NCBI GenBank assembly: GCA_024138015.1
Contig: JAMXBB010000010.1
Location: 14,727,835 to 14,791,834 of the forward strand
Source of the DNA: Lumnitzera littorea
Lineage: Eukaryota; Streptophyta; Magnoliopsida; Myrtales; Combretaceae
Length of the DNA stretch: 64,000 nucleotides
Direction: 5' to 3'
A program made the translations under genes and the position numbers. Under the pieces are notes generated by a model. That model was not told where the DNA came from. It ran no database searches and saw only the letters and a program-made list of their open reading frames with translations. The number at the start of each line of letters is the position of its first letter. Position 1 is the stretch's first letter. Below, piece after piece: positions 24,570 through 37,330 of this stretch.

Positions 24570-26885
24570 GTTGCTTCTCTTTATAGTGAAATTTGATTAA
24601 AACTTTGCTACAATGGCAAAAAAGATATACTCATTTTTGCTAATCTTGGCTTGAATTGGTAGGGTAAGGACTTTAAATGTTAGACAAATAGGGTTCTGAC
24701 TTGAAAGGTCAGGTATCCTTAAGAGGATAGATCTCTTTAAGGATCTGTTGCTCAAAAGGATAAATTTTTCGAATGTAAGATAGGACGATACTTTATTAGA
24801 GATAAAATAAGATAGTGCTCTTATAAGCAAGTGATCCAATAACAAATAGGATGATACTCTTATGAGTAGGTGACCTTTTAAATGATTGGACAGCGCTTTA
24901 CTAAACAAGTGGTCCTATTAAAGATAAGATAGCGCTTTATTGAGTAAGCGATCCTACAAAGGTCTGGTTGGTGCTCCTATGAGCAGGCGATCCAAAAAAA
25001 TGATTGGACTAGATAGAATAATGCTCCTTTGACCAAGCGATCCTAGAAAGGATTGGATAGCGCTTCATTGAGTAGGTGACCTAACTAAGAATAGGACAGT
25101 GTTGCTTTGAGCAAGTGATCCTAGAAAGGATTGGACGTCGCTTTACTGAGTAAATGATCCAACTAAGAATAGGAGCACTCCTTTAAGCAAGTGATCTTAG
25201 AAATGATTGGATGGCGCTCTATTGAGCAATTGATCCAACAAAGGATAGGATATCGCTCTTATGAGTAAGCGATCCTAGAAAGAATTGGATGGTGACCCAA
25301 TAAGGAATAAGATAATGCTCCTTTGAGTAATTGATCTTAGAAAAGATTGGACCTTATTTCACTAAGCAAGCAACCCAATAAGGAATAAGACAACGCTCCT
25401 TTGAGTAAGCGATCCTATAAAAGACTAGATGGCACTTCAACGAGCAAGCAATCCGATAAGGAATATGACAGCGCTCCTTTGAGCAAGCGTTCTTAGAATT
25501 TCAAGAACTTCGATGAGTTTTAACAAAATGATGTGAGACTTCAATTTGAGGAATTTTGATGATTCTTGGAAAATTTTGACATTTTCTTTTTAAGAAATCT
25601 CTCGTGCCAATTTTGAAAATAGTTTCATTTCTCTTTTGAATTTTTTTTTAAAATAAAATTAAAAAAAAAAACTCTTTGATGTAAAATTGTGTTGTTAACA
25701 AGTAAGAAAATCTCAAAGACTCTAAAGATTACAAATAAAGGGTCGGCTTACCCTCTTGCCCATTGATTATTCATTCTTTTAGTCTTGTTTCTTGGAGAAT
25801 AATTCATGATTTCTAAACTTTTTAGAAGCACTAATTTCAAACTTAGGGTTGTCCTTGAGAAAGCACTCAATTGTTCTTTCATTGTCTACTAAAGGAATAG
25901 GTATCAATACTTGAAATGTTTAGTTCAAGAGGACTTCCTTATATTCTTACAGGTCTGTTTTCACTCTCAGCATCAATTCCAAAAATTATAACTTATCCTG
26001 TAAATGGTACACTCTAGTTAATCAATTAGGCCTTTTTTGGGTTTACAATGTAGGGGGCTTTTGTTCAATGGTTTAAGAAAATGGGTATCAATGCACTTCA
26101 ACCAATTTTAAAGAAAACATATACAATTCGTCCCGGGTTTACAAGTTAAAAACCTAAGAGAAACTAAACATGAGCTTGCCTTAGTTTCATGAGCAAATTT
26201 TGCTTAAGATAAGTCTATTTTTTTAGTCAAAAGAGTTCCATCAAGAGTGGTATAGTGGGTAGGATCATAAAACAAGGGCTTTCTTTTGGGCTTGAGAGAT
26301 TAAGGTGTTTAGCCTTTGGATACCATCACTGGTTTGGACTTTTGGTAATTTGACTCATTTTGAAGGTGATCACCTTACTCATTTTCTATCTTTTCTTTTT
26401 TTTCACTTTTTTCTTCTATTTTCCTTTTTTTTTTCTTATTGTTTTTTTTGTCAAGGTAGTCATTATTGAGTTTTTATTTGATGGGATTCAAAGCCTTAAA
26501 ATCATAGGTTCAAAGAGTATAAATTTAGGAGAAGTGTATATGGTTTTGGAGTGTTTAGGAAAAATTTATGGGTTTAAGGTGTTTGAATGGGTGTATGGGC
26601 TTGAGTGAGGTATATATGATTTGAAACTTTTTTCATTCTAAAGAAATTGAATTATCTATGAAAATATTTGCTCACGAATAGGCACAACTAAGGCAAGCAC
26701 AAGTTAGTTTACTCCTTTCCTCTAGATTAAGGACCTTAACTTCTTGATTATCCTAGCATAGGATAGTTCATGGCAAGATTAATTTTAAGAAAAATCCCTA
26801 AAAATCTCAAATGTATTTTGTAAGGGATAATTGTGTTTAGGGTATTAGAATGAATGCCTAATATCATTTTGACATGTGTACTAAG
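24570..26885 (-). other. Tat-1 3' non-coding region, outer part
   Basis: Non-coding sequence between gag and 3' LTR, collinear with 36362-38897 (Tat-2) and with the reverse complement of 46100-49341 (Tat-3). Apart from the minisatellite (24780-25500), it has long T- and A-rich runs and no coding domain. Open frames at 24597-24908 and 26360-26608 follow the minisatellite and a poly-T tract and are not genes. Confidence 0.7.
24780..25500 (-). repeat. Minisatellite in the Tat-1 3' region
   Basis: About 18 degenerate units of roughly 38-40 bp, each with the phrase GCTCCTTTGAGCAAGCGATCC or a variant (plus strand). Tandem arrays between the coding region and the 3' LTR are established for Tat/Ogre elements. 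Unit variants alternate (AGGATTGGATGGCGCT versus GGATAGGATAGCGCT), suggesting a two-unit higher-order period. Confidence 0.85.
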
Positions 26886-29206
26886 TTCAAGACATACCTC
26901 ATTTTTGCCATTTTTCATTTTCATTTTATTTTAGTTGAATCAGATTAAAAAATAAACAAAAAAAAAAAGAAAATAATAAAAAATAAAATTAAAAACGAAA
27001 ATTAAAAAATAAAAAATGAAAAAAATAAAAAGAGAGTCGAGTCAAGTCGTGTCGTATCAAGTCGAATTGTATTGAGTTAAGTCGAATTAAGCCGAGTCAT
27101 GTTGGATTGTTTAAGATCAAATCGGATAATGGTGTGTAATTAATTTAATAAATTTTAAGTTGTTGGAGAATTGGATTTTATTAAAATTGGCTTAGTCCGA
27201 TTTAAAATAGATTTTTATCTAATTTACATTGGGCTAAAATAGACTTAGGATTTATTAGATAAGTTGTTGGGCTATATTAGATTGAATCAGATTAGACCTT
27301 GAAAAATAGAAAGCCTAAATTTAGTAGGGTTTCTAGAAGTAAGGTTAAATCTTTAAAGGATCATAATCGTATTTTCCGTATCTTCGATACTAAGATATGA
27401 TCGAGAGTTTATAAATAGCATGTCGACGGATGGACGTGAGGACTTTTTTTTTTAAGTACACAATTCTCCAAATACGTTTCACCTGCATTGCTACAATTCA
27501 TAAAACATAACAAAGCCAACACATCCCTTTACCACTAATTCACACAATCAAAAATCCAAATTCAATCCGACATCTGCAACTCCATCTGACATTCCAAGCT
27601 CACAACTGAATTGCCATTGTCCATCACAACAGCTGGATCTCATTTGACGAAGCCACACAAGCCAAGATCCTGAAATTCCAATGCCGACTCCTCAATTCAA
27701 TAAGCTCTTGATGTCCTCAATCCATGTGCACATCCACCGAAGAACACAAACCATCGAAAATTCCGAAGTTGATAATTGAAGACCAACGTCAGCTAGGATT
27801 CTGAAGTCTACAATCCGAAAGTTGTAAACCTCTAACGTCCACATTGCTAAGCCCCTGACGCTATCCCAAATCCACGAACTCTAGCATCTAAATCTACAAA
27901 CTCCAGCATCCCAATCTATGAACGCCATCATGCTCCAACAGCATAAGCACGTCTCTTGACCAAATGTCCAAAGCCACGATCCCCTAATTGACAGTCAATA
28001 CACTAGTATACACACAACACTTGACACTGTTCACAGCACCTACACATGCAATTTGACGTGCGATACACATGCAGTCCAGTGCATGACACACGAAATCTAA
28101 CACATGAACACAATGACAATCACGTACGACTCGATTCATTTAGGTAAAAATTATTTTATTCTATTTTATTAATTATCTTTAATAATTTATTTTCTTTTAG
28201 TGCAGGTTTATTATTTTTTTGTTCTATTGTTGGATATTTTTTAAGATAATTTAGTTTTTGGGTGAATTTAGTTAATTGAAAGATTTCATTTTTTTTTAAG
28301 TCACGTATATTTTCTATTCGTATTTTGCAGTTGAGATATAAATTTTTCAATTAGGATTTAGAAAAAGTAGGTATCAAGATAGGTATCTTACGATTAAAAT
28401 TTAAAAAAGATATATATTGAAATACTTATCTAGTAGTTAAAATTTAGAAAAGATATGTATGTGATATGTATTTAGATCATATCTTCAACATATCTTACAG
28501 TTAGAATTTAGAAAAGATATTTTTTTGTCATGTAGTATTTTTTTTTTAATAAAAAAATCTTAACCGAGATTTTAAAAAAGATTTAGCTAGTTAGGTTTTT
28601 TTTTTCAATAATTCAGAAAAATAAGATTTCTTAGGTTTTTTTAAAAAATAATAAATAGATAAATAAACGTAAACTTGGCTTGGTTTTTGAAATAAAAAGA
28701 ATCCACCTATTAAATATTTTAGAAAACTACGGCCGGTGTGATCCTGATTAGCAGGTATATAGGCACCTTTAGACCAACCATATAAAAAATAATTTTTTTT
28801 TCCTTTTTTGTGAAAATTCGTAATAAAAAAAACAATAAAAAATTCACTTTAGTTGTCTTTCATATATTCAGATATATTTTAGTATTTTTAGGAAATTGTA
28901 AAAATAAAAGCTAATAAATTTTTCTTTAGTTTTTACATGGTAACTTAGTCTTAATAGGTAAGCCTCTGAGTTTGGTTTTTTCTGGTTTAATTTTCTAAAA
29001 AATTCATTTTCTTAGAAAATCTGCGGATCAGTGGTTAAATTAGGGTCTTCCTACTTAAAAACTCTAATTTCATTTTTACTAGTTGAACTAGTTGGCGACT
29101 TTAATTTTTTAGAAAGTATTTTCTTAGTTTAATGTCGACTAATTTATATTAAACAGGTTGAGCTTGATATAGGTTAAATTAAGAGAACCAAAATAGGGCT
29201 CAAACA
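26886..29206 (+). repeat. Plus-oriented Tat LTR copy inside Tat-1
   Basis: It starts near TTCAAGACATACCTC (homologous to the LTR start TGTAGACACCTC) and ends AAATAGGGCTCAAACA. It has its own TATAAATAG (27410-27418) and a C-rich leader (27470-28140). Tat-2 at 38890-38950 shows the uninterrupted sequence. By comparison the insertion replaced about 20 bp rather than duplicating target bases, and its left edge shares GACATACCTCATTT with the target. It looks like a solo LTR placed by recombination rather than by clean integration. Confidence 0.75.
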
Positions 29207-29569
29207 TGGTATCGCTTAATTCTCATGTGTTTAGGGTTAATGTTTAGAATATAGGTTGCCTCTTTTCACCCTAAATATTTCAAATAACCCTTAAATAGAA
29301 AATTTTAAGTTCTGAGTTCACATTTACTTTATCCATTTTCACTCGCCCCAAATCTTACATAAAGCGTTTCATTTAGTGAGCGGCCAATAACATGCTCTTG
29401 TTGAGCTGAGTTAGCTTCAAAGACAAACTTGCACATGAAAACTATTTCATTCAGATAACTCGTATCCATTATAAACTCTAAAGTAAAAGATTATTCTGGA
29501 AAAAATAAATCCATGAACTAAAATTCTTTTCCACTTCTTGCCCTTATTTCTATCACTCCTTCGAACTTA
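29207..29569 (-). other. Tat-1 3' region, inner part next to gag
   Basis: Non-coding continuation of the 3' region up to the end of gag. It matches 38930-39300 in Tat-2 and the reverse complement of 45930-46130 in Tat-3. Confidence 0.65.
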
Positions 29570-31340
29570 GCTCATTTAATCGAATTGATCTCTTAGAGAT
29601 ATGCCCAGTTGCTTCAAATGATGAGCTACCCTATAAGATGGAAGTAATAGGTGTTCAATGTTTGATTTTGGAGGTTGTCTATTTGATACTTTTTCAAAAT
29701 TTAGGGAAGGGATACTATTGCCAATTGACCCATTAGCTTCTAGAAAGCTCGATTGGATAATTTCTACATCAATCAAATCTTGCACCTTATGCTTCAATTT
29801 TCAGTAGTTTTCTATGGTATGCCCCACTTGGCTCATATGATATTCACACCATTTGCTGGGGTCATACTCCTTTGACCTGTACTTCCTTGTTAGGTTTTTA
29901 CATGCCAGCAATCCTACTTCTATCAATTACTTGTACACTTGGGCCATTGGAATCTTGAATTGTGTAAGTCGTCTCCTTTTGTTGTGGACAAACTTGGCTT
30001 GATCCTGGTTTATCCTAATTAGCATATTTTTTTTTTGACTTCCCTTTCCCTGAATCATCTTCATACTTGGGTTGTAACATTTTATTTATACTAAGATTTA
30101 AGTTTTTAAGTTGCTTGAGCACATAACAAATTGCCATTTTTATGCTTGTGAGTCTTTCTTGTAACCTCGCTAACTTTTTTTTTTAAAGTTGCAACCCTTT
30201 TTTCTAGACCCTGACAATGACATGCCCTTTGGGCTTAACCATTCAAATTTGTCTCTAGCATTTTTTCCAAACCTTATATCATGTTGATAGTGGGCTCTAT
30301 ATGGAATTTAGGCCTTAGATCCTTAATGAAGTCAAATTAGACCAATTTTTTGTCAATCAAATCTTGGACTTTATTCTTCAACTCCTAACAATGGTCAGTA
30401 GCATGCCCCTGCCAACCCATGTGGTACTCACATTGCTCATTGAGGTCGTATTTTTAAGGTCTATACCTTGGTGTTGGAATCTTAAGATGCAGTAAACCTT
30501 TTACTTTTAGGTGGCAATAGACTTAAGAAATAGGAATCGAGATATAAGTGAAACTCCTACTTATCTTATTTTCCTTGAGCTCTAGGCCAATGCTTAGAGC
30601 ACTAGGTCCATGTATCATTGGATGGGGCATTATAGTGTTCATAATGGCCTCTGAATCCAATGAGGTTGATCCCTTCCTTATCAATCTTCTTACTCTAATG
30701 GCATCTTTAATACGACTATCGGTTGCGATTACGTTTGTAAATGTGGAAGCAATGTGGCCCAAGAGGTGATATAATAACGTTCACCTAATGTGTGAATGAA
30801 TGCATTAGCCAATTCATTTTCTAGCAAATGTATTGTGACTTGAGTAGCTGTAGATCTCCATCTCTGAGCATATTCTTTAAAGGACCCGGTCAGGTTCATT
30901 TTCATGTTATTTAGATCTATAAGGGAAGGAGCTACTTCTTCATTAAACTTGTACTGTTGATAAAAGGCTTGAGCTAGCTTATCCCAAGTATTAAGCTCAA
31001 CCAAGTCTTGTTAGGCATTCCAAATCAACATTGGCCCAATTTGTTTATCTTAGAAAGTTTAATTATCAACTACTCATATTTGGTGAATTAGGCCATCTTG
31101 CAAACATAAAGCTCAAGGTAGAGCTTGGGGAAACCTGTTTCATTATACTTTTCGAAATTTGGTACCTTAAATTTCTTGGGTAACTCGTGGTCATTAAAAG
31201 CGCAAATATTGCTCAGGCCTAGATCACTTTACTTATTGTGACCCTTGAGAACTCCCATTTTTTCTTCAATTTTGTGTAAGATTTCTTCCTCCATCTTCAT
31301 CAATTCCTACTTCTATTCTTTCCTTAATCCTTTGTTGCTA
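29570..31340 (-). pseudogene. Tat-1 gag (Tat/Ogre type), decayed
   Basis: Minus-strand segments in order: EEEILHKIEEKM and LPKKFKVPNFEKY (about 31300-31130), then 31004-30729 with WDKLAQAFYQQYKFN, DLNNMKMNLTGSFKEYAQRW and FIHTLGERYY, and finally 29797-29576 with KHKVQDLIDVEIIQSSF and HHLKQLGISLRDQF. The AQRW segment and the KVQDLID segment are hallmarks of Tat-lineage gag. Frames are broken by stops and indels. The overlapping ORF pairs at 30523-30769 are two strands of this gag. No protease follows. Confidence 0.85.
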
Positions 31341-33110
31341 TTGTTGAGCTCATGAATTGGCAACTCTTTAGACTTGTTTGCCTTAGATGGTATGTCAATA
31401 AGTCCCTAGGCTTAGATATGGACCATGGTCTTGACTTGCTTCACATGCTTGCTTAGAACCCCTTTTGTTGTGGCTATTCTCTATTTAAGAGCTTCATACA
31501 TTTTGGTTTTGAAAATGAGTGATTATGGGCTTCAAGTTGGGACAAATCACTTAAAAAGCAATCTTTCAAATCCTATAAGAAACTCTTCTTATTAGTAACA
31601 CTACATTCCCTTTTTCTTTATTTTTTTTTTAAAACAAGTTTTTAATTTTGAAAAAGTTTCCTTTTTTTGATGGAAACTTTTATTGAAAAATAAATAATTA
31701 TTTTATGTTACAAACAGTCCAATATTGACATTGACGAATCTAAACTTATTATATAGAATTGAGGACATAGGATGATGATTATATTACAAGGATGATATAG
31801 AAAAGCGAAAATTGTCTTACAATGAGAAACTTATTAAAAGATCACATAAGAGTGATGACTCATAGAGAAAGCTTTATCAGGATCGTGACAACTTAATGTA
31901 TAAACACAAAGAATAATAATTTAGATATTTACAAGATTGATGACTTTGAGATAGGAAATAATTTATAATGGGAATTTGATGATTGAATCTTTTTTATTTT
32001 TTGATTTTTTTTTTATATTTTGTTAGTTCATAACATTATGGTACATGTGGGGCATTGTAAGAGAAATTGACCAAGTAAATAAAATTATCATGAAACTAGT
32101 TTTTTTTTTATCATAAAATATCTTTTTTTAAGAAAAAAAATTGCTGGAAAGCCTTAAAAAACGATAGTTCCATAATAATTTTTACTGTAGTTAATATCTG
32201 TAATTACATGTCCTAAAAAATAAAGAAAATGCACAAGTTGATACTGAATTTTCCTTCTTCTTTTTTTAAAACATTAGTATGTTATGGTATAGGGGGAATA
32301 TGAATGATTTTGTGCCTTTATGTTAAATCTTATATTACACAACCTATTTTTTATGAAATTAAACAAAATCTACAAGACTTATATATATTACACAAGATAG
32401 CATATATAGATAAATATGAAAATTAAAAATATAAAATAAATGTGATGCAATATACTATACATAGGTGTAATGCAATGTGATTAGTAATTAATAAACTATA
32501 AGAATAGAATTATGAACTTGCGATTGAGAATACACTTATATATAAGTGAATCAAAATAAAAAAAAATGAAACTCATAGACACTTATATATAAGGGTATTG
32601 ATTCTTTTAATTTCTTTCTTCTTTTTTTAAAAAGAAAGCCCAACTAACTGCAGATTATTAAATTTTTCCCATAATTTAAAAATGACTAACGCCTTTTTTT
32701 GCCAAAAAAAAAAAAAAAAATATGATACCAGGGAGAGGGGTAGAGTCTACAGGTTTTAAGTTTTGTAGCCTCAAACATTTTTAAAGGAAAAAACCTAATG
32801 GGTTACATCGAAGCATGAGTGGGCTCGCCTATCATTGCTAGGCGATGGTAAAGATCCCAACGACTAAATGGTTACACGATAGCGGCCTATCTTAGCTTCC
32901 TAAGGTGGCTCAGGTTCGATTACATCTAAGCACACAAATGATAAAAAATAAAAGTTCCCCCTTAAATTCCCCAAGATAGGGACTATTGGGCTAGCTTCTT
33001 TCTAATAGGTCTATATCACTAAAACCCAGTTAGTACAACTAGATTATATTATTAAATAAAAAAGCCCATTAATTAATTTTTATATTTTTACACAATTAGC
33101 CCACCCGGCA
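31341..33110 (-). other. Tat-1 5' leader between LTR and gag
   Basis: About 1.7 kb without coding signal, rich in poly-A/T runs, collinear with 41110-42650 in Tat-2. Related Ogre elements can carry an extra ORF here; none is recognisable. Confidence 0.6.
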
Positions 33111-33130
33111 TCTCTAGTAAAGTCGTCAAT
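33111..33130 (-). other. Tat-1 primer binding site (degenerate)
   Basis: Minus strand just after the 5' LTR reads TTGACGACTTTACTAGAGATG, close to the TTGGCGACTC...GGGGATG phrase that I associate with the tRNA-Arg-type PBS region of Tat/Ogre elements. The differences are G-to-A and C-to-T changes. Confidence 0.5.
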
Positions 33131-33132
33131 TC

Positions 33133-34937
33133 TATCGAACTTTATTTTGTTTTCCTTAATTTAACTTATATTAAGCCTAGTTTGCTTAATATAAATTACT
33201 CGACATAAAATTAAGAAAAAACATTTTTCTTAAAAAAATGTTTAAAAAAATATTAAAAAAAATAAGTTGGAGTTGTCAACTAGTAAAACTGGTAAAAAGT
33301 TAAATTATGATCTTCAAATGAAAAAACTATAATTTAGCCACTAGTTTACGCATTTCTAAAAAATCAATTTTTAGAAAATTTAACTAGAAAATCCAAGTTT
33401 GAAGACTAATCTATTAAGATTAAATCACTTTGTAAAAGTAAAAAAAAAACAAAAAAACTAATGGGCTTTTATTTTTCTTACAACTTTTTTAAAGATGCCA
33501 AAATATGTAAAGATATACAAAAATGTAATTAAAATGAATTTTTGATGATTTTTTATTACGAATTTTCAAAAAAAAAATTTTATATTTTTTATGATTATCT
33601 TAGAGGTGTTTACGTACTCATTATTGAGATCAAACTAATGTCGTTTTTTTCAAAGAAAAGATTTAGTAAGTTAGTTCTTTTTAATTTGAAAATCAAGCCA
33701 AATTTATGTTATTTAATAATTTATCATTAAGAAAAAACATAAATGATCTAACTTCATGAGTCTATTAGAAAAAAAAATCTAAATTACTAAATCTTTTGAA
33801 AAGATTCCAATTAAGATTTTTATTTGAAAAAAAACCACTACGTGCAAATTTTTTTTTTCCTAAAATCCTAAATACAAGATTTATACGACATTATAAATCT
33901 TGTATTTAGGATTTTGATATGAATCTTGAAAAAGATATATATCTATACGCAATTTTTATAAAAAAGATGCAATTTTTCTAAAACCCTAAATGAAAGATTT
34001 ATACAAATTTATTAAGATACACAATTTAAATACTTATCTTCACTAAAGATATAAATCTTGAAAAAGTTACGTATCTATACACAATTTTTATGAAAAAGAT
34101 GTGATTTTTCTAAAACCTTAAATGCAAAATTTATACAAATATATTAAGATATGAAATTTAGATACGCATTTGTACCAAATATATGAATCTTGGACAAGAA
34201 ATGTATTTGATTCTAAAAAAATGCAATTTTGATGAAAAAGATAGATTGTTGTAAATATGCAAATTTATAAAAAAAAATGCAATATATCTAAAATATGCAA
34301 ACTTAATCTGAAAGAAAGCAAATCTATCTAAAAATATGACATATGATCTATGTTAGAATTTATTCAACAACTTGTACTAAAGAAAAAAAAATAGTAAAAT
34401 AACACTAAAAAAAAAAAACCAACTTACCTAATTTACTAAAATGAGTCGGATTTGGGGAAAATAATCATACTCGTCGAGTTGTGCGCGTAGGTGTTGAATT
34501 TACAATTGGATTGTGCATGTGATTGGATTATCGTAAAGCTATGTATGATTGTGGATTAGATGTATGGATGTGCGATTGGACTAGTTTTAATAAATTTTGA
34601 GTCTATTTTAATTAGTCCAATTAAAATATTTTCAAATTGGAAAAAAATCCACTTTATACTTTATTGGGCTATTTTTAAAAAATACTTTTTTTAATGAAGC
34701 TCAGTTTTTAAAGACTCGAATTTATTAAATCATACGTTTATCTTTGACTATTGTTTGATCTGACCTTAAATTGACTAACTAACTAACTTTTTGACACTTT
34801 GTATTTTTTTTTTCAATTTTTTAATTTATAATATTTTTTTGAGTTTTTCCATTTTTTAATTTTTATTGGTAAACCTGGCTTAAAAATAAAAAGAGATTAA
34901 AATTAAAATAAAGGATGACAAAAATAGGGTGTTTATA
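33133..34937 (-). repeat. Tat-1 5' LTR, with deleted promoter region
   Basis: On the minus strand it starts TATAAACACCC (LTR start TGTAGACACC) at 34937 and ends AAATAAAGTTCGATA at 33133. It is about 480 bp shorter than its partner, mainly because the segment with the TATA box and leader is missing near 34585. It has three units of the roughly 120-bp internal repeat (33870, 33990, 34113) where the partner has two, and a perfect 24-bp hairpin at 33862-33915. Confidence 0.85.
33862..33915. repeat. Perfect 24-bp inverted repeat with 6-nt loop
   Basis: Arms 33862-33885 and 33892-33915 are exact reverse complements (AAAATCCTAAATACAAG... against ...CTTGTATTTAGGATTTT), loop CGACAT. Sister LTR copies have unrelated sequence where the right arm stands. 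A template switch during synthesis would create exactly this. Confidence 0.9.
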
Positions 34938-35055
34938 TCTTAGATTAAAGATGTAATATGCTTGGGCTAAATCATCCTCATGTTTCGGCTATGACATCTT
35001 ACACGTAATTGGAGCTAAGTGTTTGAGTTACTTGAGTATTTAATCCACAGCCATT
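34938..35055 (-). pseudogene. Shard of Tat gag between two LTRs
   Basis: This 118-bp piece matches 39779-39880 of Tat-2 gag (shared phrases AATCATC, GGCTATGA, CTTGAG, GCCATTT). It joins the start of the Tat-1 5' LTR to a truncated LTR on its right, so it is what remains of a fourth Tat copy after deletion. Confidence 0.65.
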
Positions 35056-36361
35056 TTGATAAAAAAAGATGCAATAGGCAATTCATCTAAAAAAAAATGA
35101 AATTTATTCAATTTATCTAAAAAAATTACCAACTTATCTAATTAAAACACGTGACATATAATTTATGTTAAAATTATTAAATAACCTGCACTATAAACAA
35201 GTTAGTAAAATAAAGTGATTAATTAAAAACAAAATAAATAAATAACTAAAATAATTTACCCAATTACCTAAGTGAGTCGGATCACCACAATTGGGTTGTA
35301 TGCGTGGTGTGTATACGTTGAGCTTAGTTTAAATGTAGCTAATCATATGGGTTGCTTTAACGTACTATTGGACGTACTGCTCATGGATTGACTGTGTAGA
35401 GTGCTAGACATGAAGTATGGTGATCTGCGTGCATGCTTGGGTGTCTGTGTTTAGATGTGGACTAGTGGATTGGTGTGTGGAGTTTATGGAATTGTGTTGG
35501 GGGATGTGTGTTTGATTATGAGAATGAGTGTGGGCTGTGTATGTGACGTGTGTTGAGCTTGGGATGTGTGAAGTGTGTGTGTGAGGGAGTATAAGAGATG
35601 TGTGTGATGTGTTCTTAGGATGTGTGTAAGTGATGAGACGTGTGTGTATAAGAGAGTGCAAGAGATGTGTGTGTGCAAAAAATCATGAATAGTGGCATAC
35701 GAGTGATTGTGAATTTTGTGTAATTGTGAAACGTGTATTTTTTTGCAGCCTAATGTCCACTATTTATATATGAGCATTTTTTTGAATCTTTTGGATCTTT
35801 AAATGAGGATTAAATCTTAACAAATCCAATATTTATAGAATACGATAATAACTAATTTAGATTTGTTAATTTCTCAAGATTTAATCCAATCCATTTTCAA
35901 GATCAAGTTTCTAAAAATGCCATATTTTATTTAGGCTTTCTTTATTGGGCTAGACATTGTTTATCTTGTTTTAAATTAGCTACGACTTTTAATATATAGC
36001 TCAAAATACATATGTTAACTCATTTAATAAATCTTAAATCTATTTAGCTTAATATAAATTAGATAAAAACATGCTTAATATTTTACTTTACTAAAAAAAT
36101 ATTTTAATGAAGCCCAATTATTTAAAAACTCAAGATTTATTAAATTGAATGTACATTTTCAACTATTGTCTAATCCAACCCTAATGATTAACTCGACTAG
36201 TCTTAACACTTTTAAATTTTATTTAAATTTTTTTTTATTTTTTTATTTTTTATTCAATTTTCAAGTTTTTAAAATTTTTTTTTGTAAACTTGTCTTAAAA
36301 GTAAAAAAAAAAAAAAGAAGACCGAAATTAAAATAAGGGTAACAAAAATAGGATGTTTATA
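35056..36361 (-). repeat. Tat-2 3' LTR, truncated
   Basis: On the minus strand it starts TATAAACATCC at 36361 and is preceded by AAAAAGGAGCAAC (polypurine-like). It keeps the promoter zone (altered TATA near 35759-35767) and a TG/CA-rich leader (35400-35700), but its last roughly 700-900 bp are gone. The frames at 35404-35678 are products of the CA-rich leader. Confidence 0.8.
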
Positions 36362-36559
36362 GTTGCTCCTTTTTATAGTGAAGTTTGTAAAAATTTTTCT
36401 ACAAAGACAAAAGAGACATACTCATTTTTGCTAAATCCTAACTTCAATTTACAAGGTAAGGACTTTAAAGGTCAAATAAATATGGTCCCAACTTGAAAGG
36501 TCGAGTATCCTTAAGATGATAGATCTCTTTAAGGATCTATTGTTGGAAAAGATAGATCT

Positions 36560-37330
36560 TTCGAAGGCAAGATAAGATGGCGCTCTATTAAAGACAAAAT
36601 AGGACAATGCTCTCATGAGTAGGCAATTCAACTAAGGACATAATGGTGCTCTTATGAGCTAGCGATCTTTTAATTGACTGGATGGTAGTCTACTAAGCAA
36701 GCAGTCTAACTAAGGTTAAGATGGCACTCTACTAAGCAAGTGGTCCTAGAAAGGATTGGATGGTGCTCCAACTAGCAGGCGATTCAAGATTACTTTAAGA
36801 AATCAAAGGATAGGATAACACTCTTGTGAGCTGGTGATCCTAAAATGGACTAGATACAATAGTGCTCTTTTGAGCTAGTGATCTTAAAAGGATTGGATGA
36901 CATTCTATTGAGTAAGCAATCCAATAAGGAATAAGATAGTGCTCCTTTGAGTAAGGGATCTTGGAAAGGATTGGATGGTGCTCCACTGAGCAAGTGACCT
37001 AACTAAGGATAGGATAGTGCTCCTTTAAGCAAGCGATTTGAGCAAAGGACTAGATAGGATAATGCTCCTATGATCAAATGATTTAGCAAGGAATATGATA
37101 GAGCTCCTTTGAGCAAGTGATCCTAAAAAGGACTGAATGGCGCTCCAATGAGCAAGCGATCCTAGTAAAGGAGTAGATAAGATGGAGCTCTTATGAGTAA
37201 GCGATCTAATAAGGAATATGATAGCATTCCTTTGAGCAAGCGATCCTAGAAAGGACTTGATGACGCTTTAATGAGTAAGCGATCCAAGATTACTTTACGA
37301 AATGGATAGTGTACTAAAGGGCAAGCGATC
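36560..37330 (-). repeat. Minisatellite in the Tat-2 3' region
   Basis: Units of roughly 38-40 bp of the same family as 24780-25500, with GCTCCTTTGAGCAAGCGATC variants. Unit number and order differ from Tat-1. Confidence 0.85.

Larger units (their letters stand above)
22284..34937 (-). mobile_element. Tat-1: Tat/Ogre-like gag-only LTR retrotransposon (minus)
   Basis: LTRs at 33133-34937 (5') and 22284-24569 (3') lie in the same, minus, orientation. After the 5' LTR comes a PBS-like sequence, a leader of about 1.7 kb, a decayed gag, then a non-coding 3' region with a minisatellite. No RT, RNase H or integrase is found between gag and 3' LTR, so the element was non-autonomous. Long LTRs, Tat-type gag and a hypervariable, tandem-repeated 3' region are known traits of the Tat/Ogre lineage. 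A plus-oriented LTR copy (26886-29206) interrupts the 3' region. The flanks (Gyp-2 gag on the left, a Tat gag shard on the right) do not match, so no TSD exists. Confidence 0.82.

Noticed and set aside
24780..25500. Regularly spaced repeats that could suggest a CRISPR array
   Set aside because: Units are contiguous and degenerate with no unique spacers, and the setting is a plant retrotransposon 3' region.
35404..35678. Two His/Thr-rich minus-strand frames
   Set aside because: They come from the CA/TG-rich leader of a Tat LTR and occur in two frames at once.
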